From the NCBI RefSeq assembly GCF_009834565.1, contig NZ_CP019428.1, forward strand, positions 1,302,001 through 1,366,000: a stretch of DNA of 64,000 nucleotides, written 5' to 3'. Below, in pieces: positions 53,981 to 63,460 of this stretch. A program made the translations under genes and the position numbers. The stretch's first letter is position 1, and each line of letters opens with the position of its first letter. The notes under the pieces were generated by a model, which ran no database searches, was not told where the DNA came from, and saw nothing but the letters and a program-made list of their open reading frames with translations. The stretch comes from Pseudomonas sp. R76. Lineage in GTDB: Bacteria; Pseudomonadota; Gammaproteobacteria; Pseudomonadales; Pseudomonadaceae.

Positions 53981-54782
53981 CCTAACCCTCAGCATATCAG
54001 CGCCATTATTTTATCCTCACCGGCCTTTGCCCGCGAGCAATCCAAACTGTCACGGGCAAAGTCGAAACTTTCGTTTAAGGCGAGCGAGGTCGATTCGGCT
54101 CTGAAGAATGGCAATTCGATATTAATCTGATGAAATTGATTCGCGTTTGATTGTGGCTGATTGCTACCGTGAAGAAAGTGCGGGCTGTCGGCGGGGTTTC
54201 GATAATAGTCACTGATTCACTGGGTGTTGAAAATAAAATTTCCCTGTTGCATCTGACTTACACAACCAATTGCGTGTAGCTGACCTTCGTACTTCATGAC
54301 AGTCTACTGCGCGAAATCGAAGTTGATTTTCAGAAATTACTATTTTTAGTGCCACCTCGAGGCTCAGGCGGATCATTTATCTGCTCTGTTGCCCTTGAAA
54401 GGCTTGAAAGGCTTGAGAAGAGAGAGTACTCAGATGGGAGTTGAATTGGCTTTAATCTATTAGGATCTACGAACCCCGGTGAGATTAAAAAAACAGAAAA
54501 TTCGTTGTAGGTACTGGTAGTTTATGAGGATTTTGACTATTTAAAAGACATTCTATAAATGGGATCGAACCAATCCGCCGTGCACTCAAGCCTTAAGCTT
54601 ATCGGCGATGGTACATATTTTTTCCTATTATGAGCAACTGAGACACTCAACTGGATTGAGTTTCAAAATTTTCTCATTAGTGGAGTTGAGGGCAACTCAA
54701 GAGATCCGGGGACCGCACATTAAGTACCTTCGCCTTTGAACAGGTTAATCAAGCTGTGCGGTGTCTCGGTACCGAAGATTAA
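53981..54782. other. Intergenic region, gene-free
   Basis: 802 bases. A 9-bp stem CTTTGCCCG/CGGGCAAAG (54025-54061) with a 19-base loop may end the qorB transcript; it lacks a clear U-tract. The remainder has no frame of note. Confidence 0.5.
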
Positions 54783-55843
54783 TTAGTGCATTTCATTACC
54801 TTCAGCCGCCTCTCTCGCGCTGCGCTGGAACATAGCCAGTTCGTATTCGTGGAGAGCTGTTTCGAGGTGATCAGAGCGTGAAGCTATAGCCAGTTCAGCC
54901 CCGTCGTATAACGCAAGATTGGCACCTTCACCATTCGGGATCGATAGGTGTGCTGCATCACCAATTAGTGTTACTCCAGGCACTCGGTTCCAACTGTGCT
55001 CGACCTGTAGAGTAAAAAGCGTGCGCCACACCAACTCGGTATCACTTTCTGTGATCAGTGCCGTGAGGTTAGGGGACCAGCACGCGAACTGCTGTGCAAT
55101 ACATGCAGCCGCACCTGCTCTGTCGTTGAAATCGATGCTGGCAAACCAGCTTTGAGATTTGGTAAGCATCACGTAGGTGTGAAGCGTGGCGTTAACCTCA
55201 CGGTGTGCTTGGATCCCTTTTCCTGGCTGAAGTGCGAACAACGCACCTGAACCTACCACTTTGGCCGTTGCGAGAAACCGGGCGTCGCTGTCATATAAGT
55301 AGGTTTCAACTAGCGACATCCCCGTGTACTCGGGTGCGGCGTCGCTAAGCAACGGCTTGGTCTTCGACCACGCACCGTCTGCTCCTACCAGTAGGTTGGT
55401 GACAATGTGAGCGCCATCACCGAATGTCACCTCGTGCTGGCCTTCTCCCATGGAGCGCACTCTATCAACCTTGTGGCCCCAACGCACGGTACCGGCAGGT
55501 AGTGAGTGGAGAAGTATATTTCGGAGCTCGCCGCGCATAACCTCTGGACGACCGCGGCTGCCATCGTCGGGCTTGTCTAACAAAATAGTTCCTTCGTAAT
55601 CAAGTACACGAGTCGGCTCGTGCCCTCCAGGATCAGGGCACGGAAATCTTCAACCAAGCCCGCTGCTTGCAAAGCCAGTTGGGAGTCGTAGTCGTGGATG
55701 TCGAGCATTCCACCTTGCGCGCGAGAATTTACCGATGGTTCTGCTTCGTAGACTATGGAGGTGATACCGTGGATATATAGCACTCTGGCCAAAGTAAGGC
55801 CGCCCAAGCCTCCGTGTACCTATTAGATGAGGGTGATGAGCAT
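54783..55843 (-). pseudogene. FAD-dependent monooxygenase, disrupted
   Basis: A class A flavin monooxygenase of the TetX/PHBH type in pieces. The ATG at 55843 opens MLITLI, then TAA TAG, then VHGGLGGLTLARVL, the FAD-binding beta-alpha-beta, in the same frame. The 12 bases TAATAGGTACAC look like an insertion into the normal MLITLI-GGLGGL. A one-base frameshift near 55620 separates the next part (to LILEGT) from RVLDYEGTILLDKPDDGSRG, which then runs intact through the DG motif LLVGADGAWSKTKPLL and GDAAHLSIPNGEGANLALYD to the stop. Translation of a full enzyme is not possible. Confidence 0.85.
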
Positions 55844-57228
55844 GCGACGCTAGCTTTATTATTGATTGCATCGTTACTGATTCTCTAGCACCTTGCAAGA
55901 TCCTTGCTAAACGCTTTGCAAACTCTAACTTTGACAGCTGATATGAGGGTTTTGGGAGTCTGATACTATTTCAGTATTCAGTATCTTTACTGCGCGGTCG
56001 TCGGTAAGGCATTATATGTGGGAATTCGATATGAGCGTATTGTTTAATTTAATAAAGCATTGACCCTGTTTTAATTCTGATCTCCCCAAGCTTGTCGGTT
56101 ATAAATGATGTCGCGTTAAAGCTTGAGTCAGGCACCTTATCGAAGTTATCGTATCTGTATAAAGGGTAGGGCACGTTTGGCCGAAGACCACCGGCAATTT
56201 GAAGTCTATACTAATCCTCAGTAGTACTTAAGTTTAGTGTGTTAGTACCTTTCTGTTGGATAGAAGAATTTTTAGGTTTTTTTCAGCAGGATCAGCACAA
56301 GGTATATCGAATATCTGAAGTGGTTTCACGAGTTGTAAAAATATTTCAGGCCATACCCTTAGAGAAATGGTTATCTCGTAGCATCATTATTAAATTTCTA
56401 TTATCTATAGCTCGTCGTGGAAGCAGATTAAATATATACTATTATTTCATGTGCAAATTGCGGCAAAAGCATCTCGAGGATGATGCTTGTAAGAATTAAT
56501 TTTTCTAAGGGGAAATCGAAGCGGCAATATCTGCAGCTCTTATTTAAAAAGAATTTCCGTTATTTTATAAGTGACTAAATCTTCTATCTAGTCAATCAGT
56601 TTTGCTAAGTCTTCGTGGGTGCAAACCTGAGTAGCCACACTTCTTTATGAATAGAGTATTCTGATTTTTTTGGGTATCAGGCTCTATAATTGTCTTTTGT
56701 GATATTGGTTGTTTATCATTTTTACTTGGGGTTGAGGGTTGCTCCGAACTCTATAGCTTTTTTATGGCCAACAAAAAAAATTATCTTCGATCATCAGAGG
56801 TCAACCCAGCATAGATCGAGCAGGAACTGCCTGAAAATCTAACTGAGATAAAACATTAGCTGGCTCGAATTAATAGCTCGCTTGAAAATAGAGTCGAGCA
56901 ACTAACCTAGTTCGGTGCTTAGTACTTGTTTAATTAAAGACATTCAATGAGTGGTTAATAAAATGCTTGTGGAATTAAAAAAAAATTAGAGTATTAGATC
57001 AGTTTGCTTTAGTTGTATTTTCTTCATTTTGAGGGTTGATGAATATCCTGCATTCTGAGAATGTACATTATTCAATTGATTAATATTGCAAGTGCGGGTT
57101 TCATTGAGGGTGAAACGATTTTTTAGCGAAAATTATGCTTGTACCTTTTTAGGGGGATAAGCTTTGAAATTATTATCCATTGCGGTGTACTAGAACAAGC
57201 TCGAGGATCTAGAGTTGAGTTTAAAATT
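55844..57228. other. Long AT-rich gap with decayed coding traces
   Basis: 1385 bases. A frame at 56239-56499 (GTG start, 86 residues, Lys/Ile-rich) has no recognisable family and may be chance. From ATG 56764 a frame reads 16 residues, then continues as coiled-coil-like sequence (IEQELPENLTEIKH, LARINSSLENRVEQLT) interrupted only by TAG codons. It looks like a decayed gene. I see no RNA gene. Confidence 0.5.
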
Positions 57229-58155
57229 ATGGATTTGAATAAGTTGAAACCTGATTTGGATTTGAGTGATATTCGCATCAACGATTTTGTATCTTGTTAC
57301 CTTCCTTTATCTTGGCAACCATACGCGCGTCTAATGCGTGTAGATCGCCCTGTCGGAACTTGGTTGACACTGCTTCCAGCTTTGGCTTCATTGTTTATGA
57401 ATGGCGGAACGCTACCTCATATTAAACAGGTTTTAGTATTTTCATTCGGAGCATTTTTAATGCGTAGCGCTGGCTGCGTCATCAACGACATAATTGATCA
57501 ACGCTTCGACGCATCTGTCAATCGTACGCGTCACCGTCCCTTAGTCAACCGCACATTAAGCGTAAATAAAGCGGTCATTTGCCTGGTATTACTTCTGGCT
57601 ATGGCTGCTTGCTTATTGTTCCTACTCAAACCCGCTACGGCTTTTCTGGCTTTAGGTTGCGTCCCCTTGATGTTTTTCTACCCGTTCTGCAAACGCTTCA
57701 CTCACTGGCCACAAGCGTTGCTTGGAGCAACCTTTAACTGGGGCGTACTCATGGCAAGCGTCGAAGTCGCCGACAATATAACGTATTCTGCATTGTATCT
57801 GTGGGTTGGTTGTATCTTCTGGCAATTAGGGTACGACACACTTTATGCTTACAGCGATCGGTTAGACGACTTGCGGTTGGGCTTACGTTCTACTGCCGTG
57901 CTATTCGCTGAAGCCGGAAAAAAATGGATAGCTGGTTTTTACATATTAACAATATTTTTTTGGTTTATGGCAGCAATCGTCTCAGGTAGCTCTGTTTCTT
58001 TTTTGATTTTTCTAGTGCCAATATCAATGATTCTATTTTTTCAAACATCCCAATTTGATTTTAATGTTCCTGATAATTGTAATTTTCTTTTTAGATCTAA
58101 TTCGCATGTAGGAACTCTGCTTTTAATCGGCGCGGCTTCGTCAGTTTTAAGTTAA
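57229..58155 (+). CDS. UbiA-family prenyltransferase (4-hydroxybenzoate polyprenyltransferase-like)
   Basis: 308 residues from the ATG at 57229; an upstream start at 57139 gives 30 residues unlike the family. About eight membrane spans. The first Asp motif is NDIIDQRFD (86-94) and the second is DRLDD (210-214), both with the spacing of UbiA, which attaches the polyprenyl tail to 4-hydroxybenzoate in ubiquinone synthesis. RTRHRPL and WPQALLGATFNWGV also match. No ubiC or other quinone gene is near and codons are AT-rich, so it is probably an extra copy acquired with the island. The chromosomal ubiA should be elsewhere. From about residue 225 on the sequence is more divergent. Confidence 0.85.
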   Translation: MDLNKLKPDLDLSDIRINDFVSCYLPLSWQPYARLMRVDRPVGTWLTLLPALASLFMNGGTLPHIKQVLVFSFGAFLMRSAGCVINDIIDQRFDASVNRTRHRPLVNRTLSVNKAVICLVLLLAMAACLLFLLKPATAFLALGCVPLMFFYPFCKRFTHWPQALLGATFNWGVLMASVEVADNITYSALYLWVGCIFWQLGYDTLYAYSDRLDDLRLGLRSTAVLFAEAGKKWIAGFYILTIFFWFMAAIVSGSSVSFLIFLVPISMILFFQTSQFDFNVPDNCNFLFRSNSHVGTLLLIGAASSVLS

Positions 58156-58533
58156 ATGGTATTTTGTATTCTTAGAGAATTTAGTAGTTGTTTTTATAGG
58201 TTTTTCAGCAGCTCAGCGAGGTTCCTTACTTAGCTAACTTGAAGACTGAGAGGTATTTTGATTTGGTTGCTTAACTTTTTAAATGTCGAAAGTGTTTTTT
58301 AGTTCATGTAGGTGGTCCGATAAGTGCTGAAAACTTGTAATGCTAGCAAAAAACTCTAACTTTCAGCTATTGAAGGATTTTGCTCCGACTTAATACATCT
58401 TTCATTCCATTTTTTATTTTAATCAAAGCGCATGCTTGGGTTTTTTGCGAGAGTTTAGCTAAAAAATAAATAAGTATTTGCAAAAAAATCAAGTGCCTGA
58501 TATTTAGAGCCTGGCCAGTGCGAAGTATTAAAA
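58156..58533. other. AT-rich intergenic region
   Basis: 378 bases downstream of the prenyltransferase gene, without a gene, clear hairpin terminator or repeat that I can support. Confidence 0.55.
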
Positions 58534-58773
58534 ATGAAGATTATGGGTGCTAAAATGCAACGGAAGAAAAAGGCCGCTGTGAAATGCTGGCTAAAGCTTT
58601 ATACTGAGGTAGTAAGTGAGCAAGATATTGAGAGTCAGTACTTTAGGTTGCTGAGGATGGCTGATGATATGGAGAGTTCTGGAGTTATCAGTGGAGAGGA
58701 ATGGAGAATGCTTGTTCGTCGAGCGGGTGAGTTAATTAGTAGTTCAGCTGATGAAATAAAGTTTGAAAGGTAA
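58534..58773 (+). CDS. Hypothetical small helical protein
   Basis: 79 residues, start ATG at 58534 (ATGs also at 58543 and 58555, the latter just before QRKKKAA). It has a basic N-terminus (KMQRKKKAAVKC) followed by predicted helices (LKLYTEVVSEQDIES, MADDMESSGVISGEEWRMLVRRAGELI). The codon pattern and amphipathic repeats are more protein-like than in neighbouring frames, but I do not recognise a family. It stands alone in AT-rich sequence. Confidence 0.45.
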   Translation: MKIMGAKMQRKKKAAVKCWLKLYTEVVSEQDIESQYFRLLRMADDMESSGVISGEEWRMLVRRAGELISSSADEIKFER

Positions 58774-59890
58774 CTTTTTATTGGTTTAATATTTTGCGAG
58801 TGTTAAGCAAATGAGTTGATAAAATGTCGCACGCGATTGGTTGAGATTTTTCTTTCGCAATTTTTATATTAGCTCTTTATGGCTTATGGTTTTTTGAAAA
58901 AGTTTTTATATTCATTTTCATGGGTGTTTTTTTGATTCTTGTAAACGATTTTATGGCGGTTTTTATCGTGATGTTTCTTTAAAGATTAACTTTTCAGGCC
59001 TCATTTGTTGTCGTTTATATTTTGGTTGTTAAGTATGTTTTAATTTTTAATCGCGGACTTGGTTTGGTTTTTTCAGCTTGCCGAAATAAAGGATGGCTTG
59101 GTAATGATGTTGGCAGTATACACAGCGCCATGCGAAAGGCGTTTTATTGTGAGATTATGATTTTGATTGCTGTATGGATTTTAGGTGGAGGATTTAAGTT
59201 GATCGGGTACCATAAGCCGTAAGTTGGTTTTTTTGATTTGCTGTTTTTGGCCAAGGTATTAATTATTATGAGTAGGTTTTTATTATGGGGCGGCGTTGGC
59301 TTGTAGTTACATTTATGCTGGCTATTTCTTGGTTGTCTTTTTTTGTGCTTTACATGTGTAGATCCTGATTTTTGATATTTTTATATTTGTTCTAGTGTGT
59401 GTTAGAGTATTTCAGTGAGCGCGTACTATGTTATCAGTTAAATTGTCAAGTATTACTTGGCGAATTAAGATGATTCGATCAATTCAAACTATCGGGAAAC
59501 AAATAGACGCGGCAAGTCATTGGTGAGCACATAGCATTATACCTTTTTAATCGCAGATTATATTGGTGTGTGTTAGTTAGTGATTCGTTTGACGCGCACC
59601 AGCTTTGCTGGCACGGCAAAGTCATTTAGTATGAAAGAATTGGCTCAAGATTAGAAAGCGATTTTGATTGCTGTCGGAATAGACATGTATTTTTTGTGAG
59701 GGGCGAGCTGGCTAATGCGCTCACACCCTCTCCAATATCTTCGTAGCATTATGATATATGTGGCGCAACCTCCGTGAGTACCGAAATGAGCTTTCAGTAG
59801 TTCATGTGTAGCCGCTGTTGGGACAGAATTTGTACGCACAAAATATTGCTTGATTAGCAACGAGTCCGATTCGTACAACATCCTACGCGA
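58774..59890. other. AT-rich gap with only doubtful frames
   Basis: 1117 bases. Frames at 59022-59222 (+, 66 residues, one hydrophobic stretch) and 59651-59881 (-, 76 residues) have no family resemblance that I can defend. A small hairpin CCAGC-TTT-GCTGG lies near 59597-59609. Nothing else is supportable. Confidence 0.5.
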
Positions 59891-60850
59891 TTAAGTCTTC
59901 GTTTTCATCGTAGTTCGGCCCTGCCGAGATGCAGCCAATATTGTCATCAGCATGCCTGCAAGAATGAATGAAAGCCCGATACTGAACCACAGGCTCAACC
60001 TTTCGCTCAAGAAAATGACTGAAGCGGTTATACCTATCAGTGGTACGCCCAGCGTGAAGTTTGACATCGCAAACGTACTGATCCTGCGTCCATGTTCAGC
60101 TGATATTACGAAGCAGGCGGATGTGGCAATTGGCCCAATGAAAAAAAGCAACTCAAGGAGGCGGCTGTTAACCTCAACGTTATTTGGAACACCCTCGATT
60201 GTGTAGGCGGCAATTGTGAGCGGTATGGTGGCTAACGCCATCTGCCAGGGCGCGAGCTGCAGCGGGGATGCCTGCCACTTATGACTCTTAATGTGAAGGA
60301 TTGCCACCGACCAGGCAATTGCACCGGTAATGAGGAAGCATGCTCCCATCACTGCGCCTGGGGTCGACCAGTTCATCTCCATCGGGGAGCAAATGACGCC
60401 GATGCCAATCATTCCGAGTGCAAGGGCAATGAGCTGAATACGGGTTGGCTGAATTTTTTGAAGCACCCATCCTGAAATTAAGCCCCACAGAGGTGTCGTG
60501 TAGGCTAAGAGCGTTGCGCGACTTGTATCCACATGCGTCATGGCCACCATTCCTAACCCCGTAAAGACGGTCATCTGCAACAAGCCGATGCTAATGACTA
60601 TCGGCCAATCAGCTCTGGGTGGGAACTTCAGTTTCCCTCGTAAGGCAACGAATACGAACAGACAAACGGATGCACTTCCGAACCGAAATGCCGAAAGCCA
60701 TATCGGCGCAACCTCAGTTAGAGCCAATTTCGTAACAGGCCAACTGATTCCCCACAGAAGCACCATGACGCACAGCCAGACAATTGTGGCCGCTCCTTTG
60801 TGAATACGTGAACGGTAGGCTGTAGAAGAAGGTTCGTTTTGGGCTTGCAT
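59891..60850 (-). CDS. EamA/DMT-superfamily transporter
   Basis: 319 residues from the ATG at 60850, which has AAGGA seven bases upstream; a GTG at 60856 is too close to that site. Ten membrane spans in two EamA repeats: LLWGISWPVTKLALTEVAPIWL opens the first and AWSVAILHIKSHKW the second. Such proteins (RhaT/YdcZ/EamA type) mostly export amino acids or metabolites. It is divergent from an Lrp-type regulator, a common pairing in which the regulator senses the exported amino acid. The C-terminus is basic. Confidence 0.88.
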   Translation of the reverse strand: MQAQNEPSSTAYRSRIHKGAATIVWLCVMVLLWGISWPVTKLALTEVAPIWLSAFRFGSASVCLFVFVALRGKLKFPPRADWPIVISIGLLQMTVFTGLGMVAMTHVDTSRATLLAYTTPLWGLISGWVLQKIQPTRIQLIALALGMIGIGVICSPMEMNWSTPGAVMGACFLITGAIAWSVAILHIKSHKWQASPLQLAPWQMALATIPLTIAAYTIEGVPNNVEVNSRLLELLFFIGPIATSACFVISAEHGRRISTFAMSNFTLGVPLIGITASVIFLSERLSLWFSIGLSFILAGMLMTILAASRQGRTTMKTKT

Positions 60851-60999
60851 GATCACATCCTTCGGCGGTAGAAATTAGTGCTAAGAATGTGGATAGTTTG
60901 TCCTTGTTTTCACAAAATTTCTCTCCTGATTTTATTTCTAATATGATATTTTCAGGATATTATTTTCTGATTTATTTTAATTTAGGGATAAAAATACCT

Positions 61000-61485
61000 T
61001 TGAAGAAGCCTAGCTTAGACGCTTCAAGCCTTGCCATCCTAGATGCTCTTCAAGCCAATGCGGAGTTGAGTAACGCGGATTTGGCTGAATTGGTCGGTAT
61101 CTCAACGTCCCCGTGCTGGCGACGCGTCTCTGACCTAAAGCAACAGGGTGTGTTGAGAGGCGCGGTTGCTCTTGTGGATCCCTTGAAGCTTGGATTAGCG
61201 GTCAACGTCTTTGTGCACGTAACGCTGAAGCAACAAGACAAGGAGTCATTGGAGGTTTTCACCAATGCTATTCAGAAGCGCCCGGAGGTCATGGAATGCT
61301 ACCTTATGAGTGGAGAAGCTGACTTCATGCTTCGGGTCGTGATAGAGGATCTGCTGAAGTACCAAACGCTGCTGCTTGAGTGCCTTACTCAGATCGCCAG
61401 TGTCGCGAGCATCAGGTCTAGCTTTGCATTGAGTCAGGTTAAATACACCACGGCGCTGCCAACGGATCATTTGAGACGAAAGTGA
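61000..61485 (+). CDS. Lrp/AsnC-family transcriptional regulator
   Basis: 161 residues from a TTG at 61000, with AGGGAT upstream; this gives the family length. The open frame reaches back to 60889 but adds 37 hydrophobic residues absent in Lrp proteins. The N-terminal helix-turn-helix (LDASSLAILDALQANAELSNADLAELVGIS, CWRRVSDLKQQGVL) covers about 5-60. The RAM effector domain follows (LAVNVFVHVTLK ... VMECYLMSGEADFMLRVVIEDL). Probable controller of the divergent EamA transporter. Confidence 0.88.
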   Translation: MKKPSLDASSLAILDALQANAELSNADLAELVGISTSPCWRRVSDLKQQGVLRGAVALVDPLKLGLAVNVFVHVTLKQQDKESLEVFTNAIQKRPEVMECYLMSGEADFMLRVVIEDLLKYQTLLLECLTQIASVASIRSSFALSQVKYTTALPTDHLRRK

Positions 61486-62141
61486 CCTCGCATGACGCTA
61501 TTAATAATTTCTGCAATCGTGACGGTAAGTTGTATTTTAGGCTGCCTTGATTTCAACTGATGCTGGGCTGAGCTAAAAACGCAGGCCCGGCTATGTATCT
61601 CGCCTGACAGTTACTCCGTTCTGCGATTTTAAGCTCTGATGGAAGCGCATTTATCTCGCATATCTGGCTACGCCAATTGGCCGGTTTTGCCGCCTAAAGA
61701 ATTTCTTTCAAGACTATGCTCTTGAACCCGTTATTCTGTTTTGGGGCGGTTCGTACCATTCGGACTCCTTCTAGAACTTCGGGAAAAAATATATAATATC
61801 GTCCTCACTGGCTTTTTGAGGACCTAGGCCTAGTGTACAGCTGAGCGGTTACTCCTACCTTTTTCAGCTGTCGGTCAGATGAGCGGCGGGGTGCGTAGTA
61901 TCTCGCAGATCCTTTTAAATGCGATCTAGCACTGCCTCCAATTTTTTCTCAGCTACATTTGCCCCCCTCCTACTAAGCAATCCCCTGTGCAATTAAGAAC
62001 CTTATGGACAAGCGCTAAACGACTTAACCAGATATATATAGTCAAATAGCAATAGCTACGAGATTGTTGATATCTAAATTTCTCGTAACTTACGTTGTGT
62101 CTAGTTTTTTAGACCGCTTAAACATTTGGAGGGATTGATTC
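61486..62141. other. Intergenic region
   Basis: 656 bases without a supportable gene. A short dyad GTCCTCA...TGAGGAC (near 61802-61824) and a duplicated CAGCTG pair (61840, 61867) are the only structures noticed. The right end holds the ribosome site TGGAGGG of the next gene. Confidence 0.55.
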
Positions 62142-63029
62142 ATGATTTATGACGTGATCATCGTAGGCGGGAGCTACTCCGGAATTTCAGCAGGCTTGCA
62201 GCTAGCACGGGCGCGCCGCCAAGTTTTGATCATTGATGCTGCCCGGCGACGCAACCGATTCGCCAGCCACTCACGTGGATTTCTAGGACGGGACGGCCAA
62301 GATCCCGGCGTGATAGGCAGCGATGCACAAGCCCAACTTCTCGCTTATCCAACTGCCCATTGGGATTCCCAGCCGGTCACTCGTGCCAGTACGAGCGATG
62401 CGGGCTTAATGGTTACCGTCGAGAACGGTGAACAATTCACAGCTCGGCGTTTGGTGCTCGCAACAGGAGTTGTGGATGAGCTACCAGAGAATCCGGGTCT
62501 GTCGGAGCGATGGGGGCGACGAGTATTTCATTGTCCGTATTGCCACGGATATGAGCTAGATGGCGGGCCAATTGGAGTATTGGCAACATCGCCACTGGCT
62601 ATCCACCATGCGCTGATGCTGCCCGACTGGGGACCAACCATCTTTTTACTAAACGGGCTTTTCGAGCCGGATGCCGATCAGATGGGGCGCCTTGCGAGGC
62701 GTGGGGTAACGGTAATCGCCGAGCCCGTGTTGTCGCTCGGCGGAGAACACGCCGATGTGACACTCTGCAGCGCTAAAGTGATTAAATTAGCCGGATTATT
62801 CACACAGCCTTGGACCCACATGAGTAGCCCATTGGGAGCCCAATTGGGCTGCGAATTTGAAGTTGGGCCTACAGGTGATTTCATCAAGGTCGATGGGATG
62901 CGCGAAGCCAGCGTGCTTGGAGTATTTGCATGCGGTGATGCAGCGTTAGGCGCAGGCAATGTAGCGACCGTAGTAGGGGACGGCGCACTCACCCGAGTTG
63001 CGGCACATCAGTCGCTGATCTTTCGCTGA
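62142..63029 (+). CDS. Thioredoxin reductase-like FAD/NAD(P) oxidoreductase
   Basis: 295 residues. FAD-binding GGSYSGISAGLQLARA lies at about 9-24 (GxSxxG in place of the usual GxGxxG). ATGVVDELPE is near 107, the redox pair is Cys131-Pro-Tyr-Cys134 in FHCPYCHGYE, and FACGDAALG lies near the C-terminus. The layout is that of the thioredoxin reductase fold shared with TrxB and with dithiol oxidases such as GliT/HlmI, which make disulfides in natural products. The NADPH motif between the FAD parts is weak, which favours an oxidase-like member. GC content is higher than the flanks. Confidence 0.82.
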   Translation: MIYDVIIVGGSYSGISAGLQLARARRQVLIIDAARRRNRFASHSRGFLGRDGQDPGVIGSDAQAQLLAYPTAHWDSQPVTRASTSDAGLMVTVENGEQFTARRLVLATGVVDELPENPGLSERWGRRVFHCPYCHGYELDGGPIGVLATSPLAIHHALMLPDWGPTIFLLNGLFEPDADQMGRLARRGVTVIAEPVLSLGGEHADVTLCSAKVIKLAGLFTQPWTHMSSPLGAQLGCEFEVGPTGDFIKVDGMREASVLGVFACGDAALGAGNVATVVGDGALTRVAAHQSLIFR

Positions 63030-63460
63030 ATTGTGCGGGGGTGGAGATATGAAGATTTTGCACGATACTAAATATTCGCGTGTATCGCATGCTGCGTGTA
63101 CCATGCACAGCCTTCGCCTGTGGATTCTTCCTCGGATGCGTACTTAGCTATCTATGAAGCCACAGACCGACTGTTTTTCACAAAGTCGGCCTTGATCACC
63201 CAATAATTAGAAGATGATATTGGAAATCTGCCTTCTGTTAAGCCCGGCAACACATTGACCCCAAGCAATCCTTATAATTGGAAGCGATCAGTTGATCAAG
63301 AATGTCAGCATTCGTATTGGGTACCTGTGCGCTTCTTGAGCAGAACATTTCTGCAAAGGATGAAGAGCTTAACGTAACGGACAGTAGGCTCAATAAAGCC
63401 CATGTCTCTACCAATGTAACGATTGGCTGGCCACGGCCAAACTTAAAGCCCTATCCTGAA
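63030..63460. other. Intergenic region
   Basis: 431 bases between convergent genes. The plus-strand frame at 63302-63550 overlaps the end of the LysR gene and has no family features. I see nothing else supportable. Confidence 0.5.

Noticed and set aside
54558..54575. GGGATCGAACC, the complement of a tRNA T-arm, seen as a possible tRNA or att site
   Set aside because: No matching T stem, anticodon arm or acceptor can be folded around it.
59651..59881. 76-residue minus-strand frame as a LysR fragment
   Set aside because: The weak resemblance does not include any conserved LysR segment.
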